A stretch of 64,000 nucleotides of DNA from Comamonas thiooxydans (GCF_000964545.1 NZ_BBVD01000001.1:62001-126000); one strand, 5' to 3'; counted from the stretch's first letter, positions 15,580 through 26,419 are shown. The notes: generated by a model from the letters alone, not told the origin. Made by a program: numbers and translations.

Positions 15580-16359
15580 TCAGGCAAAGTCATCGTCAAA
15601 GAAGCCGCCGCCATCGTCCCAACTGCCGCTGTCAAAGCTGGCTGAGTTGTCTATGCTGCCCAGGCCCGCATCGTTGGCCAGGCTCGAGGTATTGCCGCTG
15701 TCGCCATGCAAGCCCTGGTTGCTGCTGTCCTGCGCCAGCGACTTGCTTTCGCTGCCGCCGCTCTGGCTGCCCGAGCCGGCGTGATGGCCGCCCATCAGGT
15801 TCTCCAGCCCGTTAAACAGAAACATGCCGCCCGCCACACCGGCTGCGGCCGCTGCGGCATTGCCCAGGAAGCTGCTGCCGGCAGAGGTTGCGGGCTGGCC
15901 ATAGGCCTGCGGCGCTGCAGCACGCGGCGCCGAGCCGCCGCCAAAGAAACGGTCGCGCCAGCTGGAGGGCTGAGGCGCCACTTGCGGCTGGTTCTGCGGC
16001 TGGTACTGGGGCTGATAGGGAGGCTGGGCATTGGCAGCGTAGCCGCCGTCCTCGGCATAACGCTCGGGAGCCCGGCCAAAGTGCGTGCCCAGGCCGCCCG
16101 AGAGAAAGCTACCTGCGCCCTGGCTCTGGCTTTGCTGGGCCTGCTTCACCTGCTGCTGCAACTCGCCGATCTGCTGCTGGGCCTGCTGAATGGCTTGCTC
16201 CAGCATCAGGGTGCGCTGGGCCAGCCAGTAGACCGCATCGGGCGCGTTGCTCAATCCACGGCGCAGCTCGGCATCGGCCTGTGCATCCTTGGGCTGGCCC
16301 TGGGTCAGCGTCAGTCTGGCACACAGGTCTTGCAGCAGTTGTTGTTCTTGAGAGGTCAT
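15580..16359 (-). CDS. DUF2076 family protein
   Basis: This 259-residue protein starts with the DUF2076 N-terminus (MTSQEQQLLQDLCARL, then a glutamine-rich coiled coil at about residues 50-80). A proline/glutamine-rich linker follows, then an alanine/glycine-rich hydrophobic stretch near residues 165-190, and an acidic aromatic tail (DDGGGFFDDDF). Members are uncharacterised, are often exported or membrane-associated, and are frequently mislabelled as binding proteins. The gene stands alone between convergent and divergent neighbours. Confidence 0.75.
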   Translation of the reverse strand: MTSQEQQLLQDLCARLTLTQGQPKDAQADAELRRGLSNAPDAVYWLAQRTLMLEQAIQQAQQQIGELQQQVKQAQQSQSQGAGSFLSGGLGTHFGRAPERYAEDGGYAANAQPPYQPQYQPQNQPQVAPQPSSWRDRFFGGGSAPRAAAPQAYGQPATSAGSSFLGNAAAAAAGVAGGMFLFNGLENLMGGHHAGSGSQSGGSESKSLAQDSSNQGLHGDSGNTSSLANDAGLGSIDNSASFDSGSWDDGGGFFDDDFA

Positions 16360-16594
16360 GGTGCTTTCCTTTAAGCCCGCAAATTACTTGCAGCAAAGAT
16401 GAGGCCAGTATGCAGGCCTGCAAGAGCGCCAATGTGAAGCCCGTGCAAGTGCTTTTTGCAGGGTGTAACAAAAGGCCTGTGCTGCAGTGCCGGGCAGCGC
16501 ATGGGACAATGCCTGCCATTGCGCCACGGTCGTGGCGGCGTTTCAATTTCGGCTGCGGGACTGGCCCGCGGCCCACCAACTGCATACACACACC

Positions 16595-17116
16595 ATGGAA
16601 GTTACCCAACAATGCGTGGTCGCCCTGACCTGGACACTGAAAGACACCCTGGGCGAGGAGCTGGACGTGCTGGACGAGCCCGTGGAATTCCTTGTCGGAG
16701 GCGATGATCTGTTCAAGCGCATCGAAGAGGCTCTGCAAGGCCACGGCGTAGGCACCACACTGGACCTGCACCTGGAGCCCGAAGAAGCATTCGGCGACTA
16801 TGACGAGAGCCTGATCTTCCTGGAAAAGCGCGAGCTGTTCCCCGAGGAGATCGAGGAAGGCATGAGCTTCGAGAGCACGGCCATGCCCAAGGGCACCAAC
16901 CCCGTGCCTCCCGATCTGCTCTACACGGTCACCGAAATCTATCCCGAGCACGTGGTGCTGGACGGCAACCACCCGCTGGCCGGAATCGCCATCCGCCTGC
17001 ACCTCAAGATCGAAGCCGTGCGCGAGGCCACCGAGGAAGAAATCGGTCGTGGCACAGCCGGTACGGGATTTTTCCGTATCGAGCCCATGGCTCCGGGCAA
17101 CGAAACACTTCACTGA
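16595..17116 (+). CDS. FKBP-type peptidyl-prolyl cis-trans isomerase, SlyD-like
   Basis: This 173-residue protein has the SlyD layout: FKBP-like segments around a flap insert. EPVEFLVGGDDLFKRIEEAL corresponds to the region PLEFLHG..LIPGLE of SlyD, and LEPEEAFGDYDESLIFLEKRELFP is the start of the insert-in-flap. It lacks the long histidine-rich metal-binding tail of E. coli SlyD, so a general folding-helper role is likelier than nickel delivery. ATG 16595 fits the family start. A family 1 repeat follows directly. Confidence 0.82.
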   Translation: MEVTQQCVVALTWTLKDTLGEELDVLDEPVEFLVGGDDLFKRIEEALQGHGVGTTLDLHLEPEEAFGDYDESLIFLEKRELFPEEIEEGMSFESTAMPKGTNPVPPDLLYTVTEIYPEHVVLDGNHPLAGIAIRLHLKIEAVREATEEEIGRGTAGTGFFRIEPMAPGNETLH

Positions 17117-17207
17117 GCCCCTGAGGCGCTTTGCGCCTCCCCCCTCAGGGGGACGACAGCTTCGCTGCGGGGCGGCGGGGCGGCCTAGGCTCTTGCTTGC
17201 TGTCACT
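17117..17207. repeat. Palindromic intergenic repeat, family 1, copy 5
   Basis: CCCCTGAGGCGCTTTGCGCCTCCCCCCTCAGGGGGACGACAGC begins at the base after the SlyD-like gene's stop codon, and the tail ends CTTGCTTGCTGTC. The GCGCTTTGCGCC palindrome is complete. Confidence 0.75.
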
Positions 17208-17253
17208 GAGTTGCGCTGCGCCACCGGCTCAAGCATCGCTCATCGCTTCAGAC

Positions 17254-17285
17254 AACAAAAGGGACTCCGAGGAGTCCCTTTTGTT
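17254..17285. terminator. Bidirectional terminator
   Basis: AACAAAAGGGACTCC and GGAGTCCCTTTTGTT form a perfect 15-base-pair stem around GA. It separates the SlyD-like gene (+) from the convergent glycine-zipper gene (-). Confidence 0.92.
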
Positions 17286-17301
17286 TTGTGCGCTCGGCTG
17301 C

Positions 17302-17907
17302 CTAGCGGCGGAAGATCTGGTTGCCTTCCACGCGCACGTATTCGCCGATGCTCAGCTGCGGAGGCTGCTGGTAGTCCAGAGCGCGCACGCTGCCGTCCTG
17401 CAGCTGCACAGTAACGCGGTAGATATCGCGCACGCTGCCGCCGCCCATGCTGTTTTGCACGGCATTGCCGGCGAAAGCGCCTGCAGCCACACCGGCGATG
17501 GTCGCCAGTGTACGGCCCGAGCCCTTGCCCACCTGGTTGCCCAGCACGCCGCCGATCACGCCACCGGCAATCGCGCCGCCTGCGCCAACACCGCTGCCGT
17601 CCTGCACGCGCACGGTCTCGATATTCATCACACGGCCCTGCTGAGCGTATTGCTGAGGCTGCTGCGAATAACAGTTGGGGTTGTTGTAGCCACAGTTATT
17701 GGCGGGATAGGTCTGGACCTGGTTGTTGCCCACGGGGTAGGCCTGTGTGCTGCCAGGGTAGCCAGAACCCGAATAAGCACCTTGGGAGTAGCCCCCCTGA
17801 TAGCCGCCGCTCTGGTAGCCCCCCTGGGGATAGGCCGCGCAGGCCGACAGAGCCGCAACGATTGCGCTCACCATGGCCAACCGGCCCCAGCGTTGATTGA
17901 TTTGCAT
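17302..17907 (-). CDS. Glycine-zipper outer-membrane lipoprotein (SlyB/2TM family)
   Basis: The 201-residue protein has a signal peptide with lipobox LSAC (Cys22), a Tyr/Gly/Ser/Gln-rich segment (about 25-85), a glycine-zipper segment (GAGGAIAGGVIGGVLGNQVGKGSGR, shown here only as a motif region) and a C-terminal basic/aromatic part ending in QIFRR. The start at 17907 follows AGGAG. Such proteins sit in the outer membrane and are linked to envelope integrity. It is monocistronic, with its own terminator. Confidence 0.82.
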   Translation of the reverse strand: MQINQRWGRLAMVSAIVAALSACAAYPQGGYQSGGYQGGYSQGAYSGSGYPGSTQAYPVGNNQVQTYPANNCGYNNPNCYSQQPQQYAQQGRVMNIETVRVQDGSGVGAGGAIAGGVIGGVLGNQVGKGSGRTLATIAGVAAGAFAGNAVQNSMGGGSVRDIYRVTVQLQDGSVRALDYQQPPQLSIGEYVRVEGNQIFRR

Positions 17908-18183
17908 GGAAATCTCCTGATTGGCGCATGCACATTCCATGCGCCGCAGTCCCTGTTATGAGTTGCTCTGCAAACCTTGCACGGTCTGCCTTTCCATTGC
18001 AACGCGGCACAGGCTCGCCAGGACGACAGCTTTCACATTTGCTCACAATACTTTGAGTAAAGCGCAGCCGTTTACCACTCTTCAAACCATAGCGCCTTGC
18101 CCTGAGCAGCGCTTATTTCCGATTCAAATATCATTTGAAACCTCCATCACAAAGCGCCGAAAGCTATTAAAAATATAGCAAAC

Positions 18184-18564
18184 TCAGCCTTTGCTGCGTA
18201 CGCGCAGCACTTCACCGCTGCGCCCATCCACATAGAGCTTCACAAAGCGTCCATCGCTGGCCGTGGCCTTGACCTTGTAGAGGCCGTCGTCCCATTCCAC
18301 TTCCTGGAATTCGCGATAGCCGGCCTTCTCCAGCCGGTCGCAGACATCGCGGATGGACAGGGTCGGCCCGAGCGCCATGCCGCGCACGGCCGCCACCGAG
18401 GCCGAGGCACGGTCAGCCAGGGAATTTTCTGCGGCCAGGCAGGTGCCTGCGGACAGCAGCGCGGCGCCTCCCAGCAGGGCGATGCCGCCGCTGCGCTGCA
18501 TGGTCCGGTATAGCGACAGGACACGAGCGGGCATAGCAAAGACGGGGGCTTGAAGATGAGACAT
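18184..18564 (-). CDS. PepSY-domain protein
   Basis: This 126-residue protein has a hydrophobic signal or anchor (about residues 20-45) followed by one PepSY-like domain (YREFQEVEWDDGLYKVKATASDGRFVKLYVDGRSGEVL). The start at 18564 follows AGGAG. PepSY proteins are periplasmic and are thought to modulate peptidases or sensor kinases. It is divergent from a second PepSY gene that heads a two-component operon. Confidence 0.8.
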   Translation of the reverse strand: MSHLQAPVFAMPARVLSLYRTMQRSGGIALLGGAALLSAGTCLAAENSLADRASASVAAVRGMALGPTLSIRDVCDRLEKAGYREFQEVEWDDGLYKVKATASDGRFVKLYVDGRSGEVLRVRSKG

Positions 18565-18773
18565 GGAAACTCCTGCAGTCGGTTGGTGAACGAGGGGGAC
18601 AAAAATACGGCCCGCCGGGCGGGAGGTGCCCTGTTGGGATTGCGACCGATTGTTCGCATTCACCCTGAACCGTTTCTGAAGCCGCCATTCAGCTTCCGTT
18701 CATCGATGCAGGCCTATAACCTTGGCTGCAGAGCGCCACCAGGCCGCATCACCTCAACTCCAGCTCCTTCGCC

Positions 18774-19151
18774 ATGACTTCTTCCAACGCCTCAAATGAA
18801 CCGCAATCCCCGCCACGCCCACGCCGGCGCGCCCTTCATGCCGTGCTGGCCATGCTGCTGGCAACGGCAGGCTTTGCCGCACTGAGCCTGTGGCCTGCCA
18901 CCTCGGATGCCGGCGACAACGACCACGAACTCGCCCGTCAGGCCTTGCGCCAGGGTCAGGTGCTGCCGCTGCGCACGGTTCTGGATCAGGTCGAGCAGCA
19001 ATACCAGGGCCAGGTCATCAAGGTGGAGTTCGACCGCGAGGACGGCCGCTTTGTCTACGAGATCCGGCTGCTGCAAAACGATGGCAAGGTGGTCAAGCTG
19101 GAGATCGATGCCAGCAACGGCAGCCTCATCAGCATGAAGCGCAAGAAGTGA
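18774..19151 (+). CDS. Membrane-anchored PepSY-domain protein
   Basis: This 125-residue protein has a short basic cytoplasmic start, one transmembrane segment or signal (about residues 20-42) and a PepSY domain (VIKVEFDREDGRFVYEIRLL). It lies 28 bases before a response-regulator gene and reads in the same direction. It may feed envelope information to the sensor kinase two genes downstream, as small PepSY proteins next to PhoPQ-like systems are suspected to do; that role is inferred. Confidence 0.82.
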   Translation: MTSSNASNEPQSPPRPRRRALHAVLAMLLATAGFAALSLWPATSDAGDNDHELARQALRQGQVLPLRTVLDQVEQQYQGQVIKVEFDREDGRFVYEIRLLQNDGKVVKLEIDASNGSLISMKRKK

Positions 19152-19179
19152 ACCCCGGCACTCAGGAAGGCTGCAGAGC

Positions 19180-19851
19180 ATGCGAATTTTGCTGATTGAA
19201 GACGAACCCACGCTGCGCGAGCAGCTGCATCAGGCCCTGCTGCAGGCCGGCCACACCGTGGAGACGGCCGCCGATGGCGAGACGGCGCAATACCTGGGCG
19301 AGGTGGAGAGCTTCGACGCTGCGGTGCTGGACCTTGGCTTGCCGGTGCGCGACGGGCTAAGCGTGCTGCGCGCCTGGCGCGCTCAGGGCCGCACCATGCC
19401 GGTGCTGATACTCACCGCCAGAGCCGCCTGGCATGAAAAAGTCGCGGGCATGGATGCCGGAGCCGATGACTATCTGGCCAAACCCTTCCACATGGAAGAG
19501 TTGCTGGCTCGTCTGCGGGCCCTGCTGCGGCGTCTGAGCCCGCATGCCAGCGCACTGTGGCAATGCGGCTCCATCACCCTGGACTCGCGTCAGGCGCGCG
19601 TCACCGTCGAAGGTCAGGCGCTGACGCTGACCAGCCATGAATTCAAGGTACTGGCCCTGCTGATGCAGCGCATGGGCGCCGTGGTCTCGCGCACCGAGCT
19701 GTCCGAGCATATCTACCCGCAGGACAGCGACCGCGACTCCAACACCATCGAGGTCTTTGTCGGGCGCCTGCGAAAAAAGCTGCCTGCAGGCTCGATTGAA
19801 ACCGTGCGCGGCCTGGGCTATCGCCTGGTCGCGCCCTCCAACCACACATAA
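19180..19851 (+). CDS. OmpR/PhoP-family response regulator
   Basis: This 223-residue regulator has a receiver domain (phosphoacceptor Asp51, acidic Asp8/Glu9, Thr79, Lys101) and a C-terminal winged helix ending VRGLGYRL. It is the partner of the kinase whose gene starts five bases downstream. The pair is closest in style to PhoP/PhoQ, with a signal likely related to the envelope or divalent cations. Confidence 0.9.
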   Translation: MRILLIEDEPTLREQLHQALLQAGHTVETAADGETAQYLGEVESFDAAVLDLGLPVRDGLSVLRAWRAQGRTMPVLILTARAAWHEKVAGMDAGADDYLAKPFHMEELLARLRALLRRLSPHASALWQCGSITLDSRQARVTVEGQALTLTSHEFKVLALLMQRMGAVVSRTELSEHIYPQDSDRDSNTIEVFVGRLRKKLPAGSIETVRGLGYRLVAPSNHT

Positions 19852-19856
19852 ACCAT

Positions 19857-21344
19857 ATGTCCGAGCACACTCTGACCTCCCCCACGACCCAACAGCCGCC
19901 CCCGCTGATTGCGGGCTCCTGGAAGAACTCGCTACGCCTGCGACTGCTGGCGGGCGCCCTGATCTGGGTGCTGGCGGCCCTGCTGCTCACGGGCTGGGGC
20001 CTGCGCACGCTGTTTGCCGAGCACCTGACCCAGCAGTTGCGCAGCCAGCTGGTGGCCAAGCTCGACCGCCTCAGCGGCGCCGTCAACTACCAGCCGGATC
20101 AGGCCGTCCCGGTCACGGTCTCGCCCTTCTCCGGCGATCCCTTGCTGCAGCAACCGCTGTCGGGCATGTACTGGCAGGTGGACCAGCTCGATGCCAGCGG
20201 CCAGCAAACGGTTCAGGCCGGCATCCAGCGTTCGCGCTCGCTCTGGGACCAGACCCTGGACTGGCCCTTCTTCCAGGCCGACAAGGTCTGGGAACCCACC
20301 CTGCCCCTGCACGCACCGGCCAGCTACGGCCATATGTCGGACGGCAATGGCAACACCCTGGTGATCGTGACGCGTACCGTGCAGCTGCCCGAGGCCGATG
20401 CCCCGCCGCTGCGCCTGATGATTGCCGCCGACGCGGCCATGCTGGCCACGCCGCTGCAGCGCTTTACCAAGATGCTGGTGGCCGCGCTGTGCATGCTGGC
20501 GGCGGGACTGATCGCCGCCGTGGTTGTGCAGCTGCAGCTGGCACTGGCTCCGCTGGCCGCCCTGCGCCGTCAGCTGGCCGCCGTGAGCCAGGGCGAAGCT
20601 TCTGAAATCAGGGGCGAGCACCCGGCCGAAATCATGCCCCTGGTTCAGGAGTTCAACCATGTGTTGCGCATGAATGCCGAGATGGTGGAGCGAGCCCGCA
20701 CCCAGGCCGGCAATCTGGCTCACGCAGTCAACACCCCGCTGAGCATCATGGGCAACGCGGCCGCGCAGCAGGACAGCCCGCTCGCGATCCTGGTGCGCGA
20801 GCAGGTCGCCAGTGCCAGCCGCCAGGTCGAATATCACCTGGCCCGCGCCCGCGCCGCCGCCGCAGCGGCGCAGCAAGGCCATGGCCTGCGCACCGCGCTG
20901 GCCGGACCGCTGCACTCCCTGGTGCACACCATGGACAAGCTGCATGCGGCGCGCTGCATACGCTTCGAGCTACAGGGAGACCCCTCGCAATGGGACTTCA
21001 AGGGCGACTCCCAGGACCTGATGGAGATGCTGGGCAATCTGCTGGACAACGCCGGCAAATGGGCCAGGTCGAAGGTCGTTCTGAAGGTGCAGCCTATAGC
21101 CGATGACAGCCAGCAACTGACGCTGTGCATAGACGACGACGGCCCGGGCATTGCCCCCGAGTTGCGCGAGCGCATCTTTGCGCGCGGCGAGCGGCTGGAC
21201 GAACAGCGTCCCGGCGCCGGGCTGGGCCTGGACATCGTGCGCGATCTGGTTCAGACCTATGGTGGCAGCATCCAGGCTCTGCCGTCGCCGCTGGGCGGGC
21301 TGCGCATGCAGCTGCAACTGCCTGGCGGCAGGCACCAGGACTGA
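19857..21344 (+). CDS. Sensor histidine kinase, PhoQ-like
   Basis: This 495-residue kinase has two transmembrane segments (about 28-48 and 205-228) around a periplasmic sensor of some 150 residues, a HAMP-like linker, a PhoQ-style H-box (NLAHAVNTPL, His289) and an ATPase domain with N-box (LLDNAGKW), G1 (DDDGPGI) and G2 (GAGLGL). It phosphorylates the upstream regulator. The C-terminus ends six bases from a convergent gene, with no terminator between. Confidence 0.88.
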   Translation: MSEHTLTSPTTQQPPPLIAGSWKNSLRLRLLAGALIWVLAALLLTGWGLRTLFAEHLTQQLRSQLVAKLDRLSGAVNYQPDQAVPVTVSPFSGDPLLQQPLSGMYWQVDQLDASGQQTVQAGIQRSRSLWDQTLDWPFFQADKVWEPTLPLHAPASYGHMSDGNGNTLVIVTRTVQLPEADAPPLRLMIAADAAMLATPLQRFTKMLVAALCMLAAGLIAAVVVQLQLALAPLAALRRQLAAVSQGEASEIRGEHPAEIMPLVQEFNHVLRMNAEMVERARTQAGNLAHAVNTPLSIMGNAAAQQDSPLAILVREQVASASRQVEYHLARARAAAAAAQQGHGLRTALAGPLHSLVHTMDKLHAARCIRFELQGDPSQWDFKGDSQDLMEMLGNLLDNAGKWARSKVVLKVQPIADDSQQLTLCIDDDGPGIAPELRERIFARGERLDEQRPGAGLGLDIVRDLVQTYGGSIQALPSPLGGLRMQLQLPGGRHQD

Positions 21345-21350
21345 AGCTGA

Positions 21351-22160
21351 TCAAAGACTGCGCAGCACCTGTGCGAGGGTATCGGCCTGGGGAAACAGCC
21401 AGTCGGCGAGCAGCCCCAGCGCCACGGCCGCGACCAGGGCACCCAGCACGGGCTTCCAGCTGATGCGCAGCGCCGCCAGCAGCCAGCCTTCGCGCTCCAC
21501 CACATACAGGGTTCGGGTCATCAGCAGCGCAAACGCCACCTCTACCGCCACGGTCAGGAACAGATCGGCACCGAACACCAGCCACACCAGCGAGCCCATG
21601 CCCGTGACCGCGATCAGCAGGGCCGCAAAAACCAGCAGCACCGGCACGAGCACCACGGCGCCTTCATCGAGTCCGTCCAGCCCCGACACATCGACATCCG
21701 GCAGCTCCAGGCCCGATGACGCAGGCGCGATATCAGGCACGGCTGCGCCATCGTCCCAGTGGCCGCCGGCACCGCCGCCGCCGTAGGAGCCTCCCTGCCC
21801 GCTTTCGAAGCCCGCAGCGTCGGCACTGCCCGGCTTGCCGCCCAAGCCGGGACCATCGGAGGGCAGCTCGCCCCCGTCCCAGTCGCGGCGCAGCATGCAG
21901 CCCGCCCACAGACGCACCAGCAGCAGATAAAGCAGATAGCCGCAGGCCAGCGCCAGCCCATAGCGCAGCCCCATGCTGTGCACACCGGCATGCAGCAGGC
22001 ACAGGCTGATCAGGGACATGGCAGCCAGACTCAGGCCGCCGGTCAGAGCGGCATGCAGACGCAGCCAGTGGCGTTTTTGCAGGCGTCGCCGCATGTGCTG
22101 GTCGCGCCCCAGCTGCACCTTGGTCCAGGAGGCAGAGCGGCTGCGGGTCTGGCGGCTCAT
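21351..22160 (-). CDS. Uncharacterised membrane protein with glycine-rich loop
   Basis: This 269-residue protein has two hydrophobic segments near residues 37-85, a long Gly/Asp-rich loop (about 95-165, SGQGGSYGGGGAGGHWDDG) and three more hydrophobic segments (about 168-260). I recognise no family. It is the last of a run of minus-strand genes coaBC, a hypothetical gene and dut, 30 bases after dut, and could be co-transcribed with them. Confidence 0.65.
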   Translation of the reverse strand: MSRQTRSRSASWTKVQLGRDQHMRRRLQKRHWLRLHAALTGGLSLAAMSLISLCLLHAGVHSMGLRYGLALACGYLLYLLLVRLWAGCMLRRDWDGGELPSDGPGLGGKPGSADAAGFESGQGGSYGGGGAGGHWDDGAAVPDIAPASSGLELPDVDVSGLDGLDEGAVVLVPVLLVFAALLIAVTGMGSLVWLVFGADLFLTVAVEVAFALLMTRTLYVVEREGWLLAALRISWKPVLGALVAAVALGLLADWLFPQADTLAQVLRSL

Positions 22161-22190
22161 GTTGCGCGAGGTGCGGGCGAGTCCAGAGAC

Positions 22191-22640
22191 TCAGTGCTTG
22201 CCGGTGGAGCCGTAGCCGCCTTCGCCGCGCTCGCTGGCGTCGGCAAAGTCATCCACCAGATTGAACTGTGCCTGCACCACAGGCACGATGACCAGCTGGG
22301 CCAGACGGTCCATGGGCTGCAGCGTGAAGGCGGTTTGCGAACGGTTCCAGGCGCTGACCATGAGCTGGCCCTGGTAGTCGGAGTCGATCAGGCCGACCAG
22401 GTTGCCCAGCACGATGCCGTGCTTGTGGCCCATGCCCGAGCGCGGCAGGATGAGCGCCGCGTAATGGGGGTCCTTGAGGTGCATGGCCATGCCGGTGGGA
22501 ATCAGCTGCCACTGGCCGGGCTCCAGGGTCACGGGCGCATCGATGCAGGCGCGCAGGTCCAGTCCGGCACTGCCGGGGGTGGCGTAGGCGGGCAGGTTGT
22601 CGCGCAGGCGCGCATCGAGAATCTTTACATCAACATTCAT
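22191..22640 (-). CDS. dut: Deoxyuridine 5'-triphosphate nucleotidohydrolase
   Basis: This 149-residue trimeric dUTPase converts dUTP to dUMP and pyrophosphate. The five motifs are visible, including PGSAGLDLRA, PRSGMGHKHGIV, GLIDSDYQGQL and the C-terminal glycine-rich RGEGGYGSTG. The start MNVDVKILD at 22640 gives the usual length. Its place after coaBC is conserved in many proteobacteria. Confidence 0.95.
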   Translation of the reverse strand: MNVDVKILDARLRDNLPAYATPGSAGLDLRACIDAPVTLEPGQWQLIPTGMAMHLKDPHYAALILPRSGMGHKHGIVLGNLVGLIDSDYQGQLMVSAWNRSQTAFTLQPMDRLAQLVIVPVVQAQFNLVDDFADASERGEGGYGSTGKH

Positions 22641-22788
22641 AAGGATCTGGCTAGTCTTGTCTGTCTTGAAACAAGGCCCGTGAACCGGGCCTTGCATTCA
22701 TTGCGGCAGCTGCATGGCAGCGGCCAGCGGTTTTCCTGAAGGGCGCCATTGTGCCCGCTGCCGGGCAAGAGCTGGCGCTTGACGCCTG

Positions 22789-23307
22789 TCAGCGGCCTTG
22801 CAGGCGCTTGAGCACGCCGCCCACCAGCGACATCAGACCCATGAGTGCGAGCAGCACGCCAAAGCCCTGAATGAACTGGGAGAGGATCACCCCGCCCACG
22901 ATCAGCGCCAGCGAGCCCGGAGACACCCAGGGCTTGCGACCGTTCTGAGCCTTCTGCCCCTCGATCTCGCGCTCCATGGCCCTGAAGCGCTGCTGCGCCT
23001 CCTGCTTGGTCACGGCCGTATTGGGGCGCCGTGCAGCAGCCGTGCGCTGGGCCGGTTGAGCAGCCGCCGTGGTTCGCGCTCCCGGCACCTGCTGCGCCTG
23101 CTCGGCCATGTCGCGCGCCTTCTGCAGGGTGTTGCGCAGCTGGGACATGGGCGAGCCGGCCTGGGAGCCTGGCGTGACGACCGCGGTCTGAATCGTTCCG
23201 GCAATGCTGCGTTGCGTGCGGCGGTACTCGGGACTGGCTCGCATCAGCTGATCCACATAAGCCACATAGTCGCCATTGCGCGGGCCTTCATAACTGGAGG
23301 GATTCAT
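22789..23307 (-). CDS. Conserved hypothetical protein with C-terminal membrane segments
   Basis: This 172-residue protein starts MNPSSYEGPRNGDYVAYVDQL after AGGAG. The middle is Ala/Gln/Arg-rich and probably helical. The last 40 residues hold one or two hydrophobic segments (SLALIVGGVILSQFI, then VLLALMGLMSLVGGVL), suggesting C-terminal membrane anchoring. It lies 23 bases after coaBC on the same strand. I recognise no function. Confidence 0.65.
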   Translation of the reverse strand: MNPSSYEGPRNGDYVAYVDQLMRASPEYRRTQRSIAGTIQTAVVTPGSQAGSPMSQLRNTLQKARDMAEQAQQVPGARTTAAAQPAQRTAAARRPNTAVTKQEAQQRFRAMEREIEGQKAQNGRKPWVSPGSLALIVGGVILSQFIQGFGVLLALMGLMSLVGGVLKRLQGR

Positions 23308-23330
23308 GTTCGGACTCCTGGGATCACGGA

Positions 23331-24557
23331 TCAGGGACGCTTGGCGCTCAGTCGCTGCGCAATTTCATCGACCAGCTGGCGCGCCAGCACGTCCTTGCTG
23401 GCATGAGGCAGCTCCTTGGAGCCCTGATCGTCGATCAGCAGCAGTGCATTGTCGTCCTTGCCAAAGGTGGCGGGACCGATATTGCCGACCAGCAGCGGCA
23501 CGCTCTTGCGCAGCCGCTTGGCGCTGGCGTGCTTGAGCAGATCATGACTTTCGGCCGCAAAGCCCACGCAATACAGCTTGCCGGACCGGGCCTGGTCGGA
23601 CTGGGCCACGCCGGCAAGAATGTCGGGGTTCTCGACAAAGTCCATGGCCGGCACATCGCCCGAGCCATCCTTCTTGATCTTCTGATCGGAAAACTCGGCC
23701 GGCCGCCAGTCGGCAACGGCGGCCGTGGCAATGAAGATCGAGGCCCCCGCCACCAGGGACTGCACGGCAGTCTGCATCTGGCGCGCCGACTGCACGTCGA
23801 CGCGGGTCACTCCGCGCGGCGTTGGAAGATGCACGGGGCCTGCCACCAGCGTGACCTGGGCGCCGGCCTCGTGCGCCGCACGGGCAATTGCGAAGCCCAT
23901 CTTGCCGCTCGAAAGATTGGTGATGCCGCGTACCGGATCGATCGCCTCGAAAGTCGGGCCGGCCGTCACCAGCAGATGCTGGCCCTGCAGGCTCTTGGCC
24001 GTGAAATGCGCCGCCAGCTCCTCCATGATTTCCTCGGGCTCCAGCATGCGGCCGTCGCCGGTCTCGCCGCAGGCCTGGCTGCCGTTGCCCACGCCCAGCA
24101 CCTGGGCACCGTCGGCCTGCACCTGGGCCAGATTGCGCTGGGTCGCGGGGTGGGCCCACATCTCGCGGTTCATGGCCGGGGCCAGCAGCAGGGGAACGCT
24201 CTCCATGGGGCGGGCCAGGCACATCAGGCTGAGCAGCTCGTCCGAGCGGCCCTGCACCAGGCGCGCGATGAAGTCCGCGCTGCAGGGCGCGATGAGGATG
24301 GCATCGGCTTCTCGGCTCAGATTGATGTGGGGCATGTTGTTGGGTTCGCGCACATCCCACTGGGAGGTGTAGACTGCGCGCCCAGAAAGCGCCTGCATGG
24401 TGACGGCCGTCATGAACTGCTCGGCCGCCTCCGTCATGACCACTTGCACCGTGGCACCGGCCTGGACCAGCAAGCGGCACAGCATGGCCGATTTGTAACA
24501 AGCCACGCCTCCGGAGAGACCCAGCACCAGATGTTTGCCTGCGAACACGTCATTCAT
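23331..24557 (-). CDS. coaBC: Bifunctional phosphopantothenoylcysteine synthetase/decarboxylase
   Basis: This 408-residue enzyme carries out two steps of coenzyme A synthesis. The N-terminal CoaC flavoprotein domain shows GLSGGVACYKSA, the catalytic His region (MPHINLS) and PAMN. The C-terminal CoaB domain shows AGPTFEAIDPVRGITN and SSGKMG. The start MNDVFAGK at 24557 fits the family; an upstream in-frame ATG at 24662 would run into the pyrG promoter region. It is divergent from pyrG. Confidence 0.95.
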   Translation of the reverse strand: MNDVFAGKHLVLGLSGGVACYKSAMLCRLLVQAGATVQVVMTEAAEQFMTAVTMQALSGRAVYTSQWDVREPNNMPHINLSREADAILIAPCSADFIARLVQGRSDELLSLMCLARPMESVPLLLAPAMNREMWAHPATQRNLAQVQADGAQVLGVGNGSQACGETGDGRMLEPEEIMEELAAHFTAKSLQGQHLLVTAGPTFEAIDPVRGITNLSSGKMGFAIARAAHEAGAQVTLVAGPVHLPTPRGVTRVDVQSARQMQTAVQSLVAGASIFIATAAVADWRPAEFSDQKIKKDGSGDVPAMDFVENPDILAGVAQSDQARSGKLYCVGFAAESHDLLKHASAKRLRKSVPLLVGNIGPATFGKDDNALLLIDDQGSKELPHASKDVLARQLVDEIAQRLSAKRP

Positions 24558-24670
24558 GCTGCGCAATTTATCAGACCTGAGCGGCTTTGCTGCCGCACAA
24601 GCATCCCTGTACGCCACGCCGAAATTCGTGGCGAACCTATAATCCTGTTTTACCACCACCAAAAAAAGAC

Positions 24671-26332
<1,662 letters not shown>

Positions 26333-26385
26333 TTCCCTTCCTCCGGAATCAATCCTTAAATAGGAGCTGCCAGCGCTTGAAATGC

Positions 26386-26419
26386 AATGACTTCAGCATC
26401 AAATGATGTTGAAGTCATT
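26386..26419. repeat. Long near-perfect hairpin between pyrG and kdsA
   Basis: AATGACTTCA pairs with TGAAGTCATT, and the inner ATCA pairs with TGAT around a two-base AA loop, giving a stem of about 16 pairs. There is no T tract, so it is not a classical terminator. The flanks GAGCTGCCAGCGCTTGAAATG and AGCGCCAGCAGCTT resemble the family 2 repeats, so this may be a full-length copy. It may act as an mRNA stabiliser or attenuator between the two genes. Confidence 0.6.
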
